Below are positions 1 through 8,224 of a stretch of DNA of 64,000 nucleotides, one piece after another (positions within the stretch are counted from its first letter, which is position 1; every line of letters starts with the position of its first letter). The notes beneath the pieces were generated by a model. It made no database searches and was not told where the DNA came from. It worked only from the letters and a program-made list of their open reading frames with translations. Source of the DNA: Palsa-461 sp963768185 (GTDB taxonomy: Bacteria; Actinomycetota; Acidimicrobiia; Acidimicrobiales; RAAP-2); assembly GCA_963768185.1 (NCBI GenBank), contig CAVYGS010000004.1, positions 1,549,701 to 1,613,700 of the forward strand. Direction: 5' to 3'. The translations under genes were made by a program, and so were the position numbers.

Positions 1-756
1 GTGCGCACCCTCCGAAGCCTTTACGCCGATGTCGATCCGCTCACTCACCATGGCGTGGTGATCACCGAGGACGTGGCGCACGAGGGCGCCGAGTTCCTCG
101 ATGCCCTCAGTTCCTACACGCCGGATCAGGCGGCGCAGAGTCTCGACCAGTACGCGATCCTGCACGGTCGGACCTGGCGATCCGACGCTCTGGGGGCGCC
201 GTGGCTCGCGCCGCGGGTCGAGGCCACCCTCAGGGCTCGGGGGATCCCCGAGATCAGCGGCAATTTCGAGGGGCCGATCGGCGCCGGGGTACCCGAGGGG
301 ATCCGCGACGCCGAACGGCTGGTCGCGGTCATCCGGACGCTCGCTGGCGTGTTGCCCCGAGCCCAACCGCGATGCCTGCTGCACGGGGACGCCCATGTCG
401 GCAACCTGTACCTCGACCCGCTGGGGCGTCCGTGCCTGGTCGATTGGCAGCTTGTTCAGCGGGGCCCGTGGTACCTCGACGTCGGCTACCACATCGGTTG
501 CGCCGTGGCCGTGGAGGATCGCCGACGGACCGAGCGCGACCTCCTCTCGCACTACCTCGAGCGCCTGGTCGCCGAGGGCGGCGAGGCGCCTCCCTCGGAA
601 GAGGCGTGGCGGAGCCTCGGCGTGGGGATCGTGTACGGCTTCTTCCTCTGGGCGATCACCCTCAAGGTCGCGCCTCCGGTTACCACGGCGATGCTGGAAC
701 GGCTCGGCTCGGCCGTGGCCGACCACGACGCCTATACGAGCGTGATCGGGCCCTGA
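1..756 (+). CDS. Aminoglycoside phosphotransferase/ecdysteroid-kinase-like protein, 5'-truncated
   Basis: C-terminal part of a small-molecule kinase of the APH/choline-kinase fold. The catalytic loop LLHGDAHVGNLY lies at about residues 126-137 and the metal-binding DWQ at about 148-150, followed by the helical lobe. Families of this type are usually 330-400 residues, so the 251 residues seen lack most of the N-terminal nucleotide-binding lobe. The GTG at base 1 is probably an internal codon and the gene starts before the window. The opening residues (VITEDVAHEGAEFLDAL) match the hinge region of such kinases. The substrate cannot be deduced. In actinomycetes such kinases often sit near CoA-dependent catabolic genes, as here; that link is inference. 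Confidence 0.75.
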   Translation: MRTLRSLYADVDPLTHHGVVITEDVAHEGAEFLDALSSYTPDQAAQSLDQYAILHGRTWRSDALGAPWLAPRVEATLRARGIPEISGNFEGPIGAGVPEGIRDAERLVAVIRTLAGVLPRAQPRCLLHGDAHVGNLYLDPLGRPCLVDWQLVQRGPWYLDVGYHIGCAVAVEDRRRTERDLLSHYLERLVAEGGEAPPSEEAWRSLGVGIVYGFFLWAITLKVAPPVTTAMLERLGSAVADHDAYTSVIGP

Positions 757-853
757 GCGCCCCCGGAACGACAGTGGACCGAGGGTTCGGCGCCCCTGGG
801 TGACCACCAGAAATCAGCCGTGCGGATGGGCTTCGGGGAGTACCCGCCCCCGT

Positions 854-1681
854 TTACTCCCGGGATCGGCGGCGCTTCGGACGGAGGTTCGGATCTCCGC
901 CGATGCCGGCCCAGCACATGCGCCACACGTGCTCGGCCACGACCTCGGGCAACTCGTTGAGCCCGCCGCCATGCACTGCATGGGCCATCGTCTGGACGAA
1001 GTGCAGGATCAGTGATGCGTCAAGGTCAACGTCGTCGGTCCTCGCGTGACCGGCTTCGCACACCGCCACGATGGCGTCGGCAACCAACACGCGGTACGGC
1101 TCGTAGACGGCCTCAACCGCGTCGGGAAACGTCTCGAGCAGCCGTTGGCGCTCCCGACCTCGCCAACGGATGATCCGCTGCTCGTGCTCGCTGTAGGTCA
1201 TGAGAATGGGCTGGGTGATGATGTGCTTCAGGCGCTCGACGGGCGGCGCCGACGGCACGTCGAGGAGAACAGCGCCCTCGTACATCGACTCCTCGAGCAT
1301 GGCGAGCAGAAGCTCGTCCTTACTGCCGAAGTACCGGTACAGCGTCTGCAAGGCAACGTCGGCGCGCTCGGCCACCTGCTTGACCGTGAAATCGAGGATC
1401 TCGTCTTTTCCCACCAGCTCCGAGGCGGCCTCGATGATGTCGTTTGCGATATCCCGGCCGTTCGTCTCCGCAGCCCGAGCCATCCGTGCGGCCGCCCGTG
1501 CCTCCCACTGCTTGGGCGGGAGCGCCGGCGGACGGCTCCGATCGTCCCTGCGACCGGTGTCGCTCGGCGATGCCTTCCGAGGCAACGTCTGGCGCCGGTT
1601 CGCCGCGATGCCGGGCCGAAGGGCAGCGCGTTGAGCTGCCCCGGGAGCTTGGCGGCTAGGCATCAACGGGAATCCTGCCAT
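854..1681 (-). CDS. TetR/AcrR family transcriptional regulator
   Basis: A one-component repressor. The N-terminal helix-turn-helix is clear (FTVKQVAERADVALQTLYRY, then FGSKDELL), roughly residues 102-130 of the long form, followed by a helical ligand-binding domain. The start is uncertain. ATG 1681 gives 275 residues with a low-complexity leader; an internal ATG at 1483 gives 209 residues, nearer the family's usual length, but the stretch LPPKQWEARAAAR before it also looks conserved. Neither has a strong ribosome binding site. It lies 46 bp downstream of, and on the same strand as, the tandem CoA-transferase, so it may control that gene and its neighbours. The ligand is unknown; an acyl-CoA is a reasonable guess. 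Confidence 0.85.
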   Translation of the reverse strand: MAGFPLMPSRQAPGAAQRAALRPGIAANRRQTLPRKASPSDTGRRDDRSRPPALPPKQWEARAAARMARAAETNGRDIANDIIEAASELVGKDEILDFTVKQVAERADVALQTLYRYFGSKDELLLAMLEESMYEGAVLLDVPSAPPVERLKHIITQPILMTYSEHEQRIIRWRGRERQRLLETFPDAVEAVYEPYRVLVADAIVAVCEAGHARTDDVDLDASLILHFVQTMAHAVHGGGLNELPEVVAEHVWRMCWAGIGGDPNLRPKRRRSRE

Positions 1682-1727
1682 GGTCCCGAGATCCCGTTGG
1701 AATGGTCCCGCTCACTCTCGTCCTCCC

Positions 1728-4169
1728 TCAATACGGGTTGCCCCGCGAGTCGAGATAGTCCTCGACTGCGACCTGGTCCCTGATCAGTCGGTCGTATGCG
1801 GCGGCGTCGAGCCCTAAGACCTCGCGCATCACGTATTCGTTGTCCTCCCCGAGAGCCGGGGCTCCTCGCTCCCATGCCATCGGAATGCCGCGGAAGGGGT
1901 GCCCGGAATGGTGGAACGATCCGACGTCCCGGCTTGTGAGCGGCCGGATCCACTTGCGGGAGACAACCTGTGGATCGGACGTGAACGAGGCCTCGTCCAG
2001 CACCGGTGCCGCGGCGATGCCAACCGCCTGCAGTTCGTGGAAGGCGTCGAGCACCGACCGCGTCGACGTCCACTCGGTGATCGCGTCGTCCAGCTGGTCG
2101 TGTTCGCGCTGGCGTCCCACCGCGCTCGCCAGGCGAGCGTCCTTGGCGAGGTCGGCACGACCAATGACCCGCGTGAGCGCTTTCCAGGCCTCGTCATCCA
2201 CGACGGTCATGGCGATCATCCGGTCGTCGGCGCACCGATAGAGCCCCTGTGGCGCGCGGTCTCGGTCCCGGTTGCCGTGGCGAAGGGGCTCCTCCCCGAG
2301 TTGCAGGTTGACGAACACGTCGCCCAGCTGAGCGAGGACGTTCTCACTCTGCGCGAGCTCAATGACCTGCCCGCGCCCCGTCGCGGCCCGGTAGTGCAGC
2401 GCGGCAAGCACAGCAAAGGCACCCGCAGGACCCGTCGCAGTGTCCATGTACATGGTCGTGGGCGTCTCGAACAGCTCGGTGCCGGCATGCCCGCACAACG
2501 AAGCGAGGCCAGTCAAGCCGTCGAATTGGCCACCGAATCCCGTGTAGTGGGCCCAGTCGCCGGTCAAACCTGTCGGCGGGAGACGCAGCACAATCAGGCG
2601 CGGGTTGACGGTCAAGAGCTCCGTTTCCTGGATCCCCATTTGGTGCAGGGTCGTCATCTTGAGGTTCTCGACGAAGACGTCGCTCACCGCCACCAGCCGC
2701 ATGAACAGCTCTCGCTGCTCGGGACGACGGACATCGAGCGTGCAGGACCTCTTGCCCCGGTTGACTGAGTTGTACATCGAATGCCGGTTGTAGGGACGGT
2801 CGACTTTGCCTTCGGCGAGTGGACCGTATCCACCGACCAACACCGAGAGCAGCATGGCCGGGTCCGGGCGGGGCTGGAGGCCCCGGGTTGTCGGTGGGAA
2901 GACGTGGGGGCTCTCGACCCGGATCACCTCGGCACCGAGGTCAGCGAGGTGCAAGGTAAGGCACGGGCCCGACCAGACGGTCGTCAGGTCGAGGACGCGC
3001 AGTCCGCGTAAGGGTGGGACATCGGGGTCGCGGGCGACTGCTGCGGGTGCGCGTTCCGATCTCTCGACAGGATCCGAGGGGAACTCCGACTGCCCGAGCC
3101 TCGGGGCGCCGTGTCGGATCCTCCAGCCTCCTTCGGCGTACCGATACGGGGCGCCCGGCATGAGCACCGGCCCTATCTCTGGATCGACAGTATGGACCCA
3201 GAAGCCGCGCTGGTGGAGGTGGTCGGCCGTCAGCAACTCCTCGGCCTTGTGGACCGGCGCGACCGGCCATCCCACCGACTGCCCGGTTTCGGTGATCTCT
3301 TGCCGGGTCCGGCTCAAGAGCCACGGGTAGAGAACGCCGTCCAGGATCTCTTTGGTCTCTGGGCGAGTGAAGGCGTCGGGACGGGCGAAGGCTTCCGTCA
3401 GTTCCGGACTGTCCAGGACCGCCAACATCTCCGTGAGCTGCTGGCTCGTCATCATCAGCGCCACGTATCCGTCGGCGCACGGATGGACCCCGTTAGGCAG
3501 CAGAATCGAGCTGCTGTCGAGCGCCCTCGGGGCCAGGTACTCCCGACCGCGGTATTCCCACCCAAGGTGCAGCGCGATGTTCGTCGGATTCGCGGCGAGC
3601 GCCTCTGCCGCCGCGCAATCAACAAATGCACCCACGCCGGTCGCCCGGGCGCGGAGGATCGCCGCCAGCGCACCTTCGGCCGCGGTGTGACCCACTGTGC
3701 ACTCTCCGATCGACATGGGCAGGCGCACCGGGCCATGTCGGTCCCGGAGGAGCACCCCGGCGAAGGCCTGCGCGACGAGATCGGACCAGGCGTAATCCGC
3801 GTACGGCCCTTTGGCACCAAAGCCTGTGATCGCCAGGATGCACGTTGGTTTGTTTCGGCTGAAGACTTCCTCGCGGTCGATATCCCAGTCCCCGAGCTCG
3901 GCCGTAGCCGGTGTCTCGATCACGAGATCTGCGTCGGCAATCAGATCCCACATCATCGGGGCGGCGACCGGATCCACTTCGGTCACGACGCTGCGCTTGT
4001 TCATGTTGAGATGGGCGAACATGCCCGCATCGGCTCGGAGTCGGTCGCCCGCAGGCGACTCCACCTTGACCACGTCGGCACCGAGATCCGCAAACGCCTT
4101 GCCGCACCAGCTTGCCGCGACGCCGCGGCCGACCTCGATGACCCGGACATCGCTCAAGACTTGACGCAT
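1728..4169 (-). CDS. Double-domain CaiB/BaiF (family III) CoA-transferase
   Basis: An 813-residue protein made of two complete family III CoA-transferase modules, about residues 1-365 and 385-805; single-domain members are near 400. Both modules start with the typical pattern (VIEVGRGVAASWCGKAFADL with GADVVKVESP; LRVLDLTTVWSGPCLTLHL with GAEVIRVESP). The second module has the YMDTATGPAGAFAVLAALHY segment, where the catalytic Asp of formyl-CoA transferase relatives lies. The first module reads MSIGECTVGHTAAEGALAA at the corresponding place, so an active-site Asp is not obvious and it may be structural. The enzyme moves CoA between acyl-CoA and carboxylate substrates. It is adjacent to a TetR gene and an amidohydrolase; a second double-domain copy lies at 11206-13539. 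Substrate unknown. Confidence 0.9.
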   Translation of the reverse strand: MRQVLSDVRVIEVGRGVAASWCGKAFADLGADVVKVESPAGDRLRADAGMFAHLNMNKRSVVTEVDPVAAPMMWDLIADADLVIETPATAELGDWDIDREEVFSRNKPTCILAITGFGAKGPYADYAWSDLVAQAFAGVLLRDRHGPVRLPMSIGECTVGHTAAEGALAAILRARATGVGAFVDCAAAEALAANPTNIALHLGWEYRGREYLAPRALDSSSILLPNGVHPCADGYVALMMTSQQLTEMLAVLDSPELTEAFARPDAFTRPETKEILDGVLYPWLLSRTRQEITETGQSVGWPVAPVHKAEELLTADHLHQRGFWVHTVDPEIGPVLMPGAPYRYAEGGWRIRHGAPRLGQSEFPSDPVERSERAPAAVARDPDVPPLRGLRVLDLTTVWSGPCLTLHLADLGAEVIRVESPHVFPPTTRGLQPRPDPAMLLSVLVGGYGPLAEGKVDRPYNRHSMYNSVNRGKRSCTLDVRRPEQRELFMRLVAVSDVFVENLKMTTLHQMGIQETELLTVNPRLIVLRLPPTGLTGDWAHYTGFGGQFDGLTGLASLCGHAGTELFETPTTMYMDTATGPAGAFAVLAALHYRAATGRGQVIELAQSENVLAQLGDVFVNLQLGEEPLRHGNRDRDRAPQGLYRCADDRMIAMTVVDDEAWKALTRVIGRADLAKDARLASAVGRQREHDQLDDAITEWTSTRSVLDAFHELQAVGIAAAPVLDEASFTSDPQVVSRKWIRPLTSRDVGSFHHSGHPFRGIPMAWERGAPALGEDNEYVMREVLGLDAAAYDRLIRDQVAVEDYLDSRGNPY

Positions 4170-4366
4170 GACAACTCTCCGCGATCCGTGGGGTTCGGTG
4201 TTTCGGGCCTCAACGACCCAAAATGCTCGGAGTCATTACTCCACTGCCCAGCCGAAGTAGAACCCTTAGGGTCGGCGGGCGAGGTGGCACGACACACCGC
4301 CTCATCCCGGTTCGGCCGATGACGGGTGGAGACGTCGACGTCGGTCGGCCCGACGCTGTTGGATCA

Positions 4367-5464
4367 TCAGGAGAGCCGGTACAGAGTGGCTGCGTTCTCC
4401 CACAGGATCTTCCGCTTGTCGGCCTCGCCGTACTCTGTGAACCATTCGTCGGTCAAGGCTTTGGAGTTCGGCCAGGTCGTCTCGGAGTGCGGGTAATCGC
4501 TCGCCCACATGATGTTGTCGATACCGATGTGGTGCCGCTCACGCAGGCCGACTGGGTCCTCCATGAACGTCGCGTAGACCTGGCGCTGGAAGTAGTGGCT
4601 CGGCGGCTCCTTCAGCTCGCTCTTCGTCCAGTACCTGTGTTTCTCCCACAGGTGGTCGGAGTAGTACTGGAAGAAGGAGATCCAGCCGATCTGACTTTCG
4701 ACGGCCACGAACTTGAGGTCGGGATGACGCTGCATCACCAAGCCGTGAATCAACTCGGAAAGCGACTCGGCCATTGTCAGCTTGCTCATCACAAGCCCAG
4801 TCATGAACCGAGGAGCACTTTCGTAGATACTGACCTGAGGCGTGCCCGGACGACGGCCGCCGACGTGCAACCCGACTGGGAAGCCGACATCGCGGAACGC
4901 TTCCCACATCACGTCCCATTTGGCGTCGCCATAGTCACCCTCCGGCGGGAAGAGTGGGATGTAGCCGCTGACGAGGCCGGGCTGCGACGACGCGAACGTG
5001 ATCTCCTCGGCCGCCCGTTCAGGCGTGTCGATAGGGATCGCGGCCACCCCGAGGAGCCGTCCGGGCGCCTCTGAGGCGTAATCCGAGAGCCAGCGGTTGT
5101 AGCCACGCACGCTGTTCAGGCGGAGCTCCGGGTCCTTCGACGCGAGCGGGCCCCCGACATAAAGCACCTCAGCATCGACACCATCGACGTCCATGTCCTT
5201 CACCCGCTCGACCGGATCCCAGGCGCCGGCCCGCTGCTCCTCGAGCTTCCGGACGTTGAGCGTGAACTCCTCAGGCTTCTTCCCGGCAAGGTTGTCGAGC
5301 GTCATGATCGGGGTGCGCTGCCCCTCAAAGACTCGGAAGTCACCCTCCTCGGTGTGCTCGATCCGCGGCGCGCAATCACGGAACTGCGGATCGAGATAGG
5401 TCTGCCACGCTTCAACTGGCATCGAGACATGTGAGTCGGATGAGATGAGGCGGTAGTCAGTCAT
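4367..5464 (-). CDS. Amidohydrolase family 2 metal-dependent hydrolase
   Basis: A 365-residue TIM-barrel hydrolase or decarboxylase of the Amidohydro_2 family. The N-terminus carries DSHV, which replaces the first metal-binding motif as in many actinobacterial relatives. Other family signatures are the internal HGLVMQRHPDLKFVAVESQIGW and, near the C-terminus, WASDYPHSETTWPNS, whose Asp is the usual metal ligand. ATG 5464 is preferred over ATG 5485 because AGAAAGG lies five bases before it. The gene is 197 bp upstream of the CoA-transferase on the same strand. Members hydrolyse or decarboxylate ring-cleavage intermediates; the substrate is not readable here. Confidence 0.85.
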   Translation of the reverse strand: MTDYRLISSDSHVSMPVEAWQTYLDPQFRDCAPRIEHTEEGDFRVFEGQRTPIMTLDNLAGKKPEEFTLNVRKLEEQRAGAWDPVERVKDMDVDGVDAEVLYVGGPLASKDPELRLNSVRGYNRWLSDYASEAPGRLLGVAAIPIDTPERAAEEITFASSQPGLVSGYIPLFPPEGDYGDAKWDVMWEAFRDVGFPVGLHVGGRRPGTPQVSIYESAPRFMTGLVMSKLTMAESLSELIHGLVMQRHPDLKFVAVESQIGWISFFQYYSDHLWEKHRYWTKSELKEPPSHYFQRQVYATFMEDPVGLRERHHIGIDNIMWASDYPHSETTWPNSKALTDEWFTEYGEADKRKILWENAATLYRLS

Positions 5465-5570
5465 TGGCCTTTCTTGCCTTTCCACGCGCGTCCTGCGGTC
5501 AGACGATGCCGTCCTGCCGCTCGAGTGACCGTCGCTGTGAGCCAGGGTAGATCACGGTTCTACCGGCTGT

Positions 5571-5690
5571 CTAGGGTCGCCGTCGTCCAGGTACCTTGGC
5601 TTCTGGCCGGCTTCCCGCAAGCCACGCTGCGGCGTCGGCCAAGTCCTCCGAACGTCGAAGAACAGCGTACGTGGCTTGGGGTTGGTTCAT
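5571..5690 (-). CDS. Small 39-residue ORF behind the IclR gene
   Basis: A short reading frame starting MNQPQATYAVLRRSED and ending GRRRP. It begins one base after the IclR stop codon. A strong Shine-Dalgarno (GAGGAGG) overlaps the end of the IclR gene and is seven bases before the ATG, the best ribosome binding site in the neighbourhood. It may be a genuine small protein or the N-terminus of a gene truncated here; it is alanine- and arginine-rich with no recognisable domain. The frame contains a 9-bp inverted repeat (CAAGCCACG at 5618-5626, CGTGGCTTG at 5670-5678). Confidence 0.45.
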   Translation of the reverse strand: MNQPQATYAVLRRSEDLADAAAWLAGSRPEAKVPGRRRP

Positions 5691-5691
5691 G

Positions 5692-6537
5692 TCAAGTCCT
5701 CCTCATCGATGGCTCGACCTCGCCGTCTCCAACTCCCTCGCCTATGCCCCACGTCCTCCGAGTCACGTTGCGGGTCGCGACCTGCAGTCGTTCGGCGACG
5801 CGAGGCACGTCGCGTGACGCGACGGCCTCGTGAAACCCAACGATCGTGATCGCGAGTCGGACGGTCCCTTCCGGATCGAAGATGGGTGCAGCAATGTGGG
5901 TGATCGGCAGGCGCTGCGACTCGTCGAGTTGAAACAGCAGGTAGTCGTCGATGTCACCCGTCATGCTGAGCCGCCCCAGGGCGACGGAGTAGCCACGATC
6001 GCGGACCACCGCCAGTGCGTCGAGGAGCCGCTCACGTTGGGCGGCGCCGCGGTCGCCGGCAACCGCCGCCAGCCAGCGGCGCACCTGCTCCCTCCCAGCC
6101 CAGGCGAGGAAGACCGTTCCTAGCGGCGGCACCAGGGAGAAGCGCGTGCCGACGCGGACGTTGACCCCAAATGAGCCCGGTGACGACGTGTGGGCGAGCA
6201 CGATGATCTCTTCGTCGACGACCGCGCTCGCCACGCAGTCGAGGTTCAGATCGTGGCTCAGCGCCGCCATCTCTACCCGGGAGTGGGGGAGGGCGTCCTG
6301 GTCCCGCAGGAAGCTGTTGGCGATCGGGAGGATCGCCGGCCCGAGCGAGTACGTCTTGTCGGCGTGGCGGATCAGGTAGCCGCGTTCGGCGAGCAGGGTC
6401 AGTGTGGCATGGCAGCTCGCCTTGTTCATCGCGAGCGACCTGGCGATCTCCGAGAGCCCCATGAGCTCCTGGGGACGGTTGGCGAGGAGTTCGAGGATGC
6501 CGATCGCTCGCTCGACCGCTGGGACCTGGCGACTCAC
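5692..6537 (-). CDS. IclR family transcriptional regulator
   Basis: 281 residues with the IclR layout: an N-terminal winged helix-turn-helix (LSEIARSLAMNKASCHATLT, about residues 28-47) followed by the GAF-like effector domain (about 75-255) with the typical QRLPITHIAAPIFDPEG segment. The GTG start at 6537 overlaps the stop of the upstream 86-residue gene by GTGA, indicating translational coupling. IclR proteins commonly control aromatic or organic-acid degradation. The surrounding amidohydrolase, LLM oxidoreductases and CoA-transferases are plausible targets, but no operator was identified. Confidence 0.9.
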   Translation of the reverse strand: MSRQVPAVERAIGILELLANRPQELMGLSEIARSLAMNKASCHATLTLLAERGYLIRHADKTYSLGPAILPIANSFLRDQDALPHSRVEMAALSHDLNLDCVASAVVDEEIIVLAHTSSPGSFGVNVRVGTRFSLVPPLGTVFLAWAGREQVRRWLAAVAGDRGAAQRERLLDALAVVRDRGYSVALGRLSMTGDIDDYLLFQLDESQRLPITHIAAPIFDPEGTVRLAITIVGFHEAVASRDVPRVAERLQVATRNVTRRTWGIGEGVGDGEVEPSMRRT

Positions 6538-6794
6538 GCGTTACCCCGGTCCCTGCACGCCGAGCGGCCATTCGCAGTGGGTGCGGACTGCGCCGCGTCC
6601 GGCCATCCCTTACAACCGGCCTGCTCGAGCATCGCCTCGAGTCCAGCCGTGCGGTCGCGGTCGCTCGCGGCGCCCAGCGCTCGGCTGAGTTCACCCCACG
6701 ACCGCGCCGACGCCATGACCTTGAACAATGCGAAGTCGTCGGGTTCGACAAGGACCTCGGGCCGCGGCCGGCCGGAGTCGACGCTGAGGTACAT
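6534..6794 (-). CDS. Small hypothetical protein coupled to the IclR gene
   Basis: 86 residues starting MYLSVDSGRPRPEVLVEPDD, with a helical middle (FALFKVMASARSWGELSRAL). No family is recognised. It is likely real because it lies 13 bp after the LLM oxidoreductase stop on the same strand and its TGA overlaps the IclR GTG in a GTGA tetranucleotide. The order LLM oxidoreductase, this gene, IclR, small ORF reads as one transcription unit. It could be an accessory subunit or a degenerate domain; nothing in the sequence decides this. Confidence 0.6.
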   Translation of the reverse strand: MYLSVDSGRPRPEVLVEPDDFALFKVMASARSWGELSRALGAASDRDRTAGLEAMLEQAGCKGWPDAAQSAPTANGRSACRDRGNA

Positions 6795-6807
6795 GAGCTG
6801 ATGCCCT

Positions 6808-7944
6808 TCAGCTCTCCAGCTTCGGGATGACGCGCCTGCCCATCGCCTCGATGGACGCCATGACCTCGTCGTGCTTCAGTTGGCCGAACTGCATATAGCA
6901 AATGACCGAGTCGCAGCCGGCGGCCTCGTACTTCTTCAACTTGGCGAGGCACTGCTCTGGGTCGCCGACAATGATCATGTCCTGGTCGTTGAAGAACCTC
7001 GGGTCCCTCTGGCCGGCCTGGATGGCGCGGAGGCGGGGGAACAGCTTCTCGATCTGCTCCTCTGGCATGTCCGGTGGCAGCTCCCAGTCGATGATGAACT
7101 GCGCCTGGTGGTCGTACCACCAGGCCACCGAACCCCAGAGGCCGTAGGCCTCTGCCTTGTCCATGTCCTCGGCGCAGTGCACGAGGGTGTAGGGCGCCGC
7201 GTTCGTGTTCTTGACGCGGGTGAGCTGCTCGGTCGAGCGAGCCGCCGCTTCTCGGTAGATCTTGATGCGTTCGGCCAGCGCCTCCACCGGTTGCATGATC
7301 GTAAGCGCAAGCATCCCGAGACCGAGCCGGCCGGCCAGTTCGACGCTGTCGGGGCTCACGGCCGCCATCCATGCCGGTGGGTGAGGGTCCTGGTACGGCT
7401 TTGGGGTGATCGAACGGGTGTCGCCCTCGTATGAAGGGAAGGCCGGGAACTTGAGGAACTCCGAGTCCCAGCTGAACTTCTCCTGCTCCCACATGGCGAC
7501 GATCGCCTCGATTGCCTCCCGCCACGAGTCACGGCTGGTGGTGGCGTCGACGCCGAAGGCTTTCTGTTCATGGGGGATGGAGCGTCCGGTGCCCCATTCG
7601 ACCCGGCCGCGGCTCAGGACATCGACGGCGGCGACGACCTCGGCGGTGCGGACTGGGTGACGGAACTTGTGCGGGGTGAGCGTGACGCCGAACCCGAGCC
7701 GGATCTGCTCGGTGACCTGGGACAGGGCGGCCAGGAAGACCTCGTTGGCCGGCATGTGTGAGCGCTCGATGCGGAAGTGATGCTCGACGACCCAGACGGT
7801 ACCGAAACCCAGCTTGTCGGCGAGCTTGATCTGCTCAATTGCCTCGAAGTATGCAGCCGCTTCCGCTTCCCGCTGGTTGTACGGGTATGGCTTGTCGGGC
7901 CAGGGCTTCGGGGCTTGCACCTCGTACAAGAGGTCGAGCTTCAT
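6808..7944 (-). CDS. LLM class flavin-dependent oxidoreductase
   Basis: 378 residues of the bacterial luciferase-like (LLM) superfamily: an (alpha/beta)8 barrel using FMN or F420. Typical segments are LADKLGFGTVWVVEHHF near residue 40, IRLGFGVTLTPHKFRHPVRT, and VLSRGRVEWGTGRS. ATG 7944 is chosen because AGGAG lies seven to eight bases upstream and homology begins at MKLDLLYEVQ; the frame stays open to 8091. It is the first gene of a likely unit with the 86-residue protein and IclR. Members of this type are monooxygenases or dehydrogenases in catabolic clusters; substrate and cofactor cannot be fixed from sequence alone. Confidence 0.9.
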   Translation of the reverse strand: MKLDLLYEVQAPKPWPDKPYPYNQREAEAAAYFEAIEQIKLADKLGFGTVWVVEHHFRIERSHMPANEVFLAALSQVTEQIRLGFGVTLTPHKFRHPVRTAEVVAAVDVLSRGRVEWGTGRSIPHEQKAFGVDATTSRDSWREAIEAIVAMWEQEKFSWDSEFLKFPAFPSYEGDTRSITPKPYQDPHPPAWMAAVSPDSVELAGRLGLGMLALTIMQPVEALAERIKIYREAAARSTEQLTRVKNTNAAPYTLVHCAEDMDKAEAYGLWGSVAWWYDHQAQFIIDWELPPDMPEEQIEKLFPRLRAIQAGQRDPRFFNDQDMIIVGDPEQCLAKLKKYEAAGCDSVICYMQFGQLKHDEVMASIEAMGRRVIPKLES

Positions 7945-7999
7945 CGTTGTTCTCCTATCGGTGCCGTCGGTCGAGCGGCTGGGGAGAGGGCGGCGTACG

Positions 8000-8224
8000 T
8001 CACGTGACACCTCCTGCGGCGCTCGCCGAGCCGTGGCTCGTCCCGGTCGCCGTGACCTCGAGGTACCGGTTGTGCTCGTCAGGGTCGTCATGAATGAGCC
8101 TGCTCGAGGACCGCGATCCCGAAGGCGTCGAGACCGGGGAGCTTCTTGGGTTGTCGCTCATCAGGATCGCGCGAGGGCCCAGGTCGGCGACGCCCTCGAT
8201 TGATGAGAAGGGCGGCGTCGTCAT
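8000..8224 (-). pseudogene. Possible C-terminal remnant of a GTP cyclohydrolase II-like (RibA) gene
   Basis: The ATG at 8224 overlaps the stop of the SGNH hydrolase (ATGA). The open frame gives GVADLGPRAILMSDNP. A one-base shift then yields KKLPGLDAFGIAVLEQA, and a shift back gives HDDPDEHNRYLEVTAT. Spliced together these resemble the RibA C-terminus (a DLG..I.L.SDNP.K...L...GI.V.E core followed by a NRYL motif). Only about 65 residues remain, without the zinc-binding N-terminus, so it is most likely a decayed fragment. It could instead be a small coding gene of unknown function. The reading by two frameshifts is an interpretation. Confidence 0.4.

Noticed and set aside
6032..7525. A 497-codon minus-strand frame overlapping the IclR and LLM genes
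   Set aside because: Another frame of those genes with repetitive Arg/Gly content.
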